64,000 bases of DNA from Paramacrobiotus metropolitanus (taxonomy: Eukaryota; Tardigrada; Eutardigrada; Parachela; Macrobiotidae): the NCBI RefSeq assembly GCF_019649055.1, contig NW_026570251.1, positions 434,001 through 498,000 of the forward strand, written 5' to 3'. Position numbers and translations under genes: made by a program. The notes under the pieces are model-generated. The model searched no databases. It was given only the letters and a program-made list of their open reading frames with translations, and had not been told where the DNA came from. Positions 57,851 to 64,000 of this stretch are shown here, in pieces (the stretch's first letter is position 1; every line of letters begins with the position of its first letter).

Positions 57851-58405
57851 ATGGACAATCACGAGACAGCAAACGAACGTCGTCTAACTTTTCTTCGCAT
57901 ATGGCTAATTCCAGCAAACCCAACTCAGCAACGTGTCGCTGGCGGCCCTTGTTTGGCTACAAAATTCTGGGAATTTTCAATTATTTTAATAAACCTTTTC
58001 TTTAGTGCGCTTTATTCCATCAGCTTTTTGTTTTCAACGGTGATCATCCGCAATCCAGGCAACAATATTAACTTGTGCGGAATCTGAAGCTTTTGAGTGC
58101 ACTCAGCTTGTTATTTCTTCTTGTGGATCCGTGGGCACTTTTTTTTGGGAAAAGAATATTTATGTAATAATCGGCGACAGGAAGATCCAAACAACCAACC
58201 GGATACTGAGACTTAGTAGGTGGGCTTTAGCCCCTTTATCCTGTCGGTTGTTATGCCTGTACCTATACGCTGGAGCTGCCTGTTACGACGAAATTCTTAC
58301 TGGGAGAACAGTATTTGCGGTGGTTGGCAGGTTAGCCTGCGGAATAACATTTTAGTGAACGTGACGCCAAACACCGAGTGCTGGAATGCTATCGCTTCGA
58401 AATAA
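57851..58405 (+). other. Possible broken membrane-protein gene
   Basis: Several short frames in tandem contain hydrophobic helices: FSIILINLFFSALYSISFLF, then LLSALSLLFLLVDPWALFFG in another frame, then FSPFILSVVMPVPI and NNILVNVTPNTECWNAIAS. The order hints at a multi-pass, receptor-like protein with introns or frame damage. I could not find a consistent spliced model, so no gene is claimed. Confidence 0.25.
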
Positions 58406-58554
58406 GAAAGACAATAGGAGAACTGTGAACAATCATTGTCTTTTGGTCGCTATTCATTTCCTTTTACGCTTTACGAAATAATTATAACGCGACCAGCACT
58501 GTATTTCATGTGGTATTTAGGAAATTACGGTATTTACCGTAATTATCGAAGTAG

Positions 58555-58800
58555 AGCCCCAGGGTTACAAATATTTCAAACCCTCACGGGGTGGGCTCCA
58601 ATTACGGGCATGGGCTTGTATTTCGGAGGGGGCTTCAATTTTTCAAACTAGCGTTTTTGGCATTGTCTAATATGGGCTATACAGCATTTAATTAAGGTCA
58701 TAGGCTTTTATTTCGGGGGGAGCTTATAACTTTCAAATGACCTTAAGGGTGATCTCTAATTACGGGGGGAGCTTATAATTCGATAATTACGGTATTTACA
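58555..58800. repeat. Degenerate GGGGGG-CTT-ATAATT tandem repeat
   Basis: Three or four ~60-70-bp units of the type ATTACGGGxxxGGGCTTxTATTTCGG, as in TTTCGGAGGGGGCTTCAAT and TTTCGGGGGGAGCTTATAA. Confidence 0.6.
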
Positions 58801-59599
58801 TATTGCAGTGTATTTAAATTACAAATTTTCAGTATTATTTCAATTTTCTAGCATTGCTATTTTTTGCGTGTGAAAACAATTTGACAATATTTTAGTCCAC
58901 GAAAAAAACATGACATCATGAGATGAAATCTTGATTGCCAACTGAAGCGACCAACTGCTGTACCAGGGGCCGCGCTTTAACTGACTGGGAACTGGATGGC
59001 ACAAAATTTACGACAAAGGGATAGCTCGGCCATACGCCCCATATTCCGCCAGTTACACGAGAGTTTACGCCAACTCCGTTGTATGCCTCGTTCCACCCTA
59101 CAAAAGGGTACAAATATTGCTACAAATGCAGAATAGTACTCGTACAGTACACTGCACAACTCTTCACGCTGCAAAAGCCAGTTGTGTAGCACCTTATGCC
59201 ATGGGGTGGAGACGTGGAGTCATGCACGGCTCACCATTTTGTTGGTGACGTGGAGTCAGGCACTTCTCTAGCTATTTTCCCCGGCATTCCAATTTTATCA
59301 AACAGTCTGTTCGATAAAAATGTTTCCAGCAGTCTGTTTCCAAGCTTAACGGAAGCCAGACAGCGAGCCGCAATGCTGCCAAAGGGCATTCTCCAACACA
59401 CAATGCTCAAGGCTAATAATTCCTGCTTAGCCTTGCAAATGCCGGCATCATTAACGATTTTAAATAAGGCTCATATGTGATGTTAATTTTCGTATTTTTG
59501 ACAGCAATATTACCATCCCTGTTAACGCGGTATAAATTCATACTGCCTTGCCGCTTAAGTGAGAAGCGGCGCACAGTGTACCTTAGTCAAGACTCTAGA

Positions 59600-60308
59600 A
59601 TGATCTGTTTGTTGCTGCTGTGCCTGATCGCTGCACTGCCGCAGTGCGCCCCTGACAAAACTGTGGCCACGGTGTTGGGTGAGAACTGCAATGAACTGGC
59701 GACACACTGTAAACCACTCTTTCCTGACGTGAAACCCGGGGTGTGGCCAATGGGCGATGCGGATGGGAGCCCGACGCAACCAGCAGCGCAAGATTACTGC
59801 CGGTAAAATTAAGATATGCGCAGAATTTTTGCCAGTAAAACTGATGGTAACAGATTCTTAGCCTTAATTTTAAATGTACATGATATTAATAATGATTTGT
59901 CTATTTATTAATTTTTTATTCGTCTTGCTGTTTTTTTAACGTTCAGTAAGCTCTGAATTATTTCTTCTTTATTATACCGTTTATGTATTACATTGTTTTT
60001 GTTTATTGTACTCATCCACCAGTGCAGCTAAAGATACCGCTGGCTGTATGGCGAAATTTGAAAACACGTGCCTCGGCGATACCACAATGAAAGCTTACCG
60101 CAACGAGGGCAGCTTCTATGAATCGCAGATGTGGGCAGCGGAGGCCAAACTATGCGAGAAGTCCGTCAGTCCTATCCGCTATTACCGCGCCATCCAACAC
60201 TGCGAGAAGCAACGTCCAGGTTTTGAGAAGGATCTGCTAGTGGACCGCAGTGTCTATACGCACGACTCACCAAATCCTGCCGCCGGCAAACGCAACGTCT
60301 GCGAGTAG
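59600..60308 (+). CDS. Secreted cysteine-rich protein of unknown function (two exons)
   Basis: Exons 59600-59802 and 60023-60308, GT-AG, phase 2; 162 residues. It opens with a signal peptide (MICLLLLCLIAALPQCAP). The mature part carries ENCNELATHC, AAQDYC, GCMAKFENTC, AKLCEKS, AIQHCEKQ and a terminal RNVCE. The regularly spaced cysteines between predicted helices suggest a small helical disulfide-bonded extracellular domain. The exon at 56214-56448 is a diverged duplicate sharing intron phase, the CE endings and the central KLC...R(A/R)(I/F)xxCE block. No known family is recognised. Confidence 0.75.
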
Positions 60309-60492
60309 GACCATTAAATCTTTATTAAACACTAATCATATCGTATTATCGTTGTTTTATTAAATAAATTAATAGTCATCTGGTATACATTGGTGCAAAG
60401 CGTAAACTGAAAATACGAATATATTAATTTTGTTGCTCTGCATCTACACTACTTATAAATGATATCCTGGTTCAGACTGCACGACTGTGACC

Positions 60493-60531
60493 GGCAAAAA
60501 TGTCCCCCCTGTCCCCCCGGACATTTTTGCC
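60493..60531. repeat. Hairpin GGCAAAAATGTCC / GGACATTTTTGCC
   Basis: Thirteen-base perfect arms around a C-rich loop. Its GCC...ATGTCCCCC wording resembles the 42-bp satellite nearby, so it may be a diverged ancestor or relative. Confidence 0.85.
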
Positions 60532-60736
60532 GTGTCCCCCCTGCCACCATCGCCAAAACGGTAACCCTTTGGCCAGAATGGTGACACGGGGGACCTGTTA
60601 GGGAAACCTAATTTTCAGCTCAATCGGTGACCTTTGAAAAACTGAAACCAGCGTTACCATAGCGTTACTAGCTACAAACTACTCAGAAATCTAGGTTACC
60701 GAAGGGACATTGATGTCAGACTGAAATTTGTAATCT

Positions 60737-61250
60737 CTGGCACGGGGGACATTATTGCCGGAACGAATTACTAGGTGTCCGGCATGATGGACATTATTGC
60801 CGGAACGAATTACTAGGTGTCCGGCATGGGGGACATTATTGCCGGAACGAATTACTAGGTGTCCGGCATGGGGGACATTATTGCCGGAACGAATTACTAG
60901 GTGTCCGGCATGGGGGACATTATTGCCGGAACGAATTACAAGTTGTCCGGTATGGGGGACATTATTGCCGGAACGAATTACAAGTTGTCCGGTATGGGGG
61001 ACATTATTGCCGGAACGAATTACTAGTTGTCCGGTATGGGGGACATTATTGCCGGAACGAATTACAAGTTGTCCGGTATGGGGGACATTATTGCCGGAAC
61101 GAATTACAAGTTGTCCGGTATGGGGGACATTATTGCCGGAACGAATTACTAGGTGTCCGGCATGGGGGACATTATTGCCGGAACGGATTACTAGGTGTCC
61201 GGCATGGGGGACATTACTGCCGGAACGAATTACTAGGTGTCCGGTATGGG
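60737..61250 (+). repeat. 42-bp satellite array A (about 12 copies)
   Basis: The unit is ATTATTGCCGGAACGAATTA, then CTAGGTGTCCGGCATGGGGGAC. Two subtypes occur: CTAGGTGTCCGGCATG and C(A/T)AGTTGTCCGGTATG, with the linked G/T and C/T changes moving together. Subtype 2 occupies the middle five units and subtype 1 both sides. Because 42 is divisible by three the array is open on both strands. Confidence 0.95.
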
Positions 61251-61346
61251 GTTTAATAATAGTTATAACAAACAAAGTACTGGCGCATCTTATAATGATA
61301 AAATGCCGTAACCTACACATTTCCGTTGCAAACCATGCGTTACCGG

Positions 61347-61470
61347 TATATTGGGGGCAAAACTAGGCATCTTCCACCGTTCGCCTGTACTGCTGCCGTC
61401 ACCCGACTGGGGTGTGACGTTGTGGCTGAACCTGGCGCTTTCTTACCGCGCCAGAAACAGGTTAAACCAT
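61347..61470. mobile_element. Palindromic MITE, partial copy
   Basis: TATTGGGGGCAAAACTAGGC, then CTGCTGCCGTCACCCGACTGG, matches the left arm and core of the 51.7 kb element. The right arm is missing or diverged. Confidence 0.7.
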
Positions 61471-61693
61471 ATGTACTGCCGCATCTGCGACCTTACTGAC
61501 AAAATGACGAGACTACATGAAACAAAGGCGGTACGTAGCTTCCTGTCAATAACCGCCAGCTCCGATGTGTTTAAAATTGCCATCGTTCTCACTTTGTCTT
61601 TATTTTGGCCAAATGACACCGGTCAGGCTTCTCCTTACCACGGGTAAACGGCCCGTCATCGGCACCCCGCCACATCGTACATTGTACATCTAA

Positions 61694-61894
61694 TATAGGG
61701 GGAATCTAACTGCTGAGGCCGGCACTCCCTGTACTTGATGCCGTCACCCGCCTGGAGTGTGACGGTACGGCAGCAAATACGGTTAAATCAGGCGCGGTAC
61801 ATAAGCACCATGTTTAGCCACAACGTAAAACTCCAGCCGGGTGACGGCAGCAAGTACAGGGAGTGCTGGCCTCAGCAGTTGAATTCCCCCTATA
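61694..61894. mobile_element. Palindromic MITE, copy with a different pair of arms
   Basis: It has the same core as the 51.7 kb element (CCGTCACCCGCCTGGAGTGT, GCGCGGTACATAAGC, CACAACGTAAAACTCCAG). The outer arms are TATAGGGGGAATCTAACTGC, then TGAGGCCGGCACTCCCTGTA, and their own reverse complement at the right. The arms match each other but not those of the other copy. Confidence 0.85.
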
Positions 61895-63345
61895 TTTACA
61901 TAGTACGAAACCATGTTACTTATGACTTTTGGACCATTAAAAGACTGCTCAGAAACCTTCTGGGTCTTAAAAAGCCAATTACGTTTTTAAAAACATTTAG
62001 GCCAATATTTGTCGAGCCTCGCCAAGGCAGTAACGCAGACAGAGCTTAAGAAAGAAACAAATTTCCAGAAAATTACCATGTTTTTAGGGAAGGCAAAACT
62101 TTTTTGGAACATAAAAGTGTGTCACGACTTGAGCTGGCGGTAATATTTTGATATATGCCCCGGCACACTTCTTGATTAGTGCTACTGCTACACTGTTGGC
62201 TTTTAAATCATCTCCGTGCCCTTTCGGATTAGATGGCTGCGGAGTTCGTGGAAGTTGCCGGTCATTCACAGACACATCAAGTGATACCACAGAGTTGTTG
62301 TACGGATAACTACCCGTAGCACTTGGAAATTTTGTACTGTATTGCCTTGCTTTTGCGAATGCGGGCAGTGTTTACCCTTGCAAGTGCTAATTTCAATACA
62401 CCAACTCTATAGGATCAGTTGTGACTTGTGAGGATCGCTACAGTACTGACTCTGTACCTGCATTGTACATGTATTGTCGAAGCGGAGTACGTCTGCAGAC
62501 TAATCGTAAGTAAAAGGTATTCCAGGATACGGAAATTGATAACGCTGAAGCCGCCCAAGTAATAATTGACTTATTCATAACAAATGATTAACTAATGTGA
62601 ACCAATGCAAAAGGTAAATAAGAATAACTCTGTACAAAATCATCAATTATTACGTATGTGAGTAATGTGACACATACGTAGAACAATTAAAACTACATGC
62701 TATCGCGTTGTTAGATTCACTAAATACAAACGGTACCAGTGTAATTACCGCTGCAGCACAGTACTAAAAACGCTGCAATCCTCAGTACTTATGATTCTTG
62801 TTTTGATTCTCACCGGCAGTACCAGTAACAGTTTCCTGCAACTAATAGCAAGACGAAAAGCGCTAGTCAAATTAATACCAAAATTCGTATACTGAATTCA
62901 GAAATTAATAAGCTTTGTCAGATTCAAAAATTTAAAACCGGAAAAATTAAGATGTTGACGCTATTCTTCAAAACTGGTTCTTGCTGTTATGTGTTTGCAC
63001 TGGGTATATCGCATTCCAAAAGATGAATGTGAAAATAAAATAGAAGTTTCATAGCTTAAAAATTCTTTCATCCGTTATTATTTCCTCTTCCTGGAAAAAA
63101 TTTTGAGGCAAACAAAGCAAAAATTTCAAACATCAAAACGCTTCTTCAGCCCCTAAACCATTCCTGACCTCGAGTTGCTAAAAACAAGGCTAAATATGAT
63201 GAGAATTTGGATAGACTTACAAATTTAATTTCAAGTACTTGCTTGCTAAAACACCGTAAAAACTAAATAAATATGGAAAAACTAAAACGAGTTCCTTTCT
63301 GGAAAATAAGCTATTAAACGCAACGCTATATGCTCAGCAAATTAC
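61895..63345. other. No supported gene between satellite arrays
   Basis: AT-rich DNA with short frames only. Confidence 0.5.
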
Positions 63346-64000
63346 GGCAGTAATGTCCCCCATACCGGACAACTAGTAATTCGTTCCGGCAATAATGTCC
63401 CCCATGCCGGACACCTAGTAATTCGTTCCGGCAATAATGTCCCCCATACCGGACAACTAGTAATTCGTTCCGGCAATAATGTCCCCCATGCCGGACACCT
63501 AGTAATTCGTTCCGGCAATAATGTCCCCCATGCCGGACACCTAGTAATTCGTTCCGGCAATAATGTCCCCCATGCCGGACACCTTGTAATTCGTTCCGGC
63601 AATAATGTCCCCCATACCGGACAACTTGTAATTCGTTCCGGCAATAATGTCCCCCATGCCGCACACCTTGTAATTCGTTCCGGCAATAATGTCCCCCATA
63701 CCGGACAACTAGTAATTCGTTCCGGCAATAATGTCCCCCATGCCGGACACCTAGTAATTCGTTCCGGCAATAATGTCCCCCATGCCGGACACCTTGTAAT
63801 TCGTTCCGGCAATAATGTCCCCCATACCGGACAACTTGTAATTCGGTCCGGCAATAATGTCCCCCATACCGGACACCTAGTAATTCGTTCCGGCAATAAT
63901 GTCCCCCATGCCGGACACCTAGTAATTCGTTCCGGCAATAATGTCCCCCATACCGGACAACTAGTAATTCGGTCCGGCAATAATGTCCCCCATGCCGGAC
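63346..64000 (-). repeat. 42-bp satellite array B (about 15.5 copies, runs off the window)
   Basis: Same unit as array A but reversed (GGCAATAATGTCCCCCATGC, then CGGACACCTAGTAATTCGTTCC). Both subtypes are interspersed rather than blocked. It continues past base 64000. Confidence 0.95.

Noticed and set aside
60797-61366. 189-residue repetitive ORF (and a 209-residue ORF on the other strand)
   Set aside because: The 42-bp satellite unit is a multiple of three and lacks stops in several frames, so both strands are open. No start context or unique sequence.
63342-63980. 212-residue repetitive ORF on the minus strand
   Set aside because: Same satellite, opposite orientation; not a protein gene.
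60737-64000. CRISPR-like array
   Set aside because: Units are contiguous with no unique spacers, the genome is animal, and no cas genes exist.

Overview
This window is animal nuclear DNA. Genes are split by short GT-AG introns (many 54-90 bp), and the encoded proteins are metazoan: serpins, a rhodopsin-like GPCR, Ly6/three-finger secreted proteins, an F-box protein and mitochondrial GABA transaminase. Two coiled-coil proteins resembling sperm-associated families (QRICH2/C16orf96 and CCDC89) argue against nematodes, whose sperm lack flagella. AT-rich intergenic DNA, short introns and small tandem families of cysteine-rich secreted proteins fit a small-genome ecdysozoan. A tardigrade is my best guess, from gestalt rather than a diagnostic marker.

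Layout. 0-5 kb: a serpentine receptor gene between two foldback repeats of one family. 5-29 kb: a minus-strand serpin array with three intact genes, one frameshifted copy and two clear pseudogenes. It is broken up by a decayed RT/restriction-like-endonuclease retrotransposon (13.2-15.9 kb), a Tc1/mariner element with perfect 28-bp ends and TA duplications (18.6-19.9 kb), a GC-rich hAT-like MITE (5.4-5.6 kb) and a Mutator-like foldback MITE with a perfect 9-bp target duplication (26.3-27.1 kb). The 5.05-7.6 kb and 20.05-22.6 kb blocks are paralogous copies of one serpin unit. A small secreted cysteine-rich protein lies at 10.4-10.8 kb. 30.8-35.3 kb: a tandem trio of Ly6/QVR-like genes, the first intact and the other two broken. 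35.5-38.9 kb: gene-poor, with strong palindromes and an inverted pair of tandem-repeat blocks.

38.9-51.2 kb is the gene-dense part: an unrecognised four-exon gene (minus), a GC-rich single-exon QRICH2/C16orf96-like gene (minus), a histidine-rich protein (plus), a complete 12-exon ABAT gene (plus) and a CCDC89-like coiled-coil gene (minus). 53.4-54.6 kb: a two-exon F-box gene whose intron ends lie in a 93-bp inverted repeat. 54.8 kb: a tail fragment of the same RT family. 56-60.3 kb: two related cysteine-rich genes, one complete and secreted. 60.7-64 kb: two arrays of one 42-bp satellite in opposite orientation, around two palindromic MITEs.

The genes do not form one pathway. The coherent themes are local tandem amplification and decay (serpins, Ly6 proteins, 162-aa secreted family) and many palindromic or foldback elements. 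Exon models were made by eye: splice consensus and reading phase were checked, but no expression data or searches were available.
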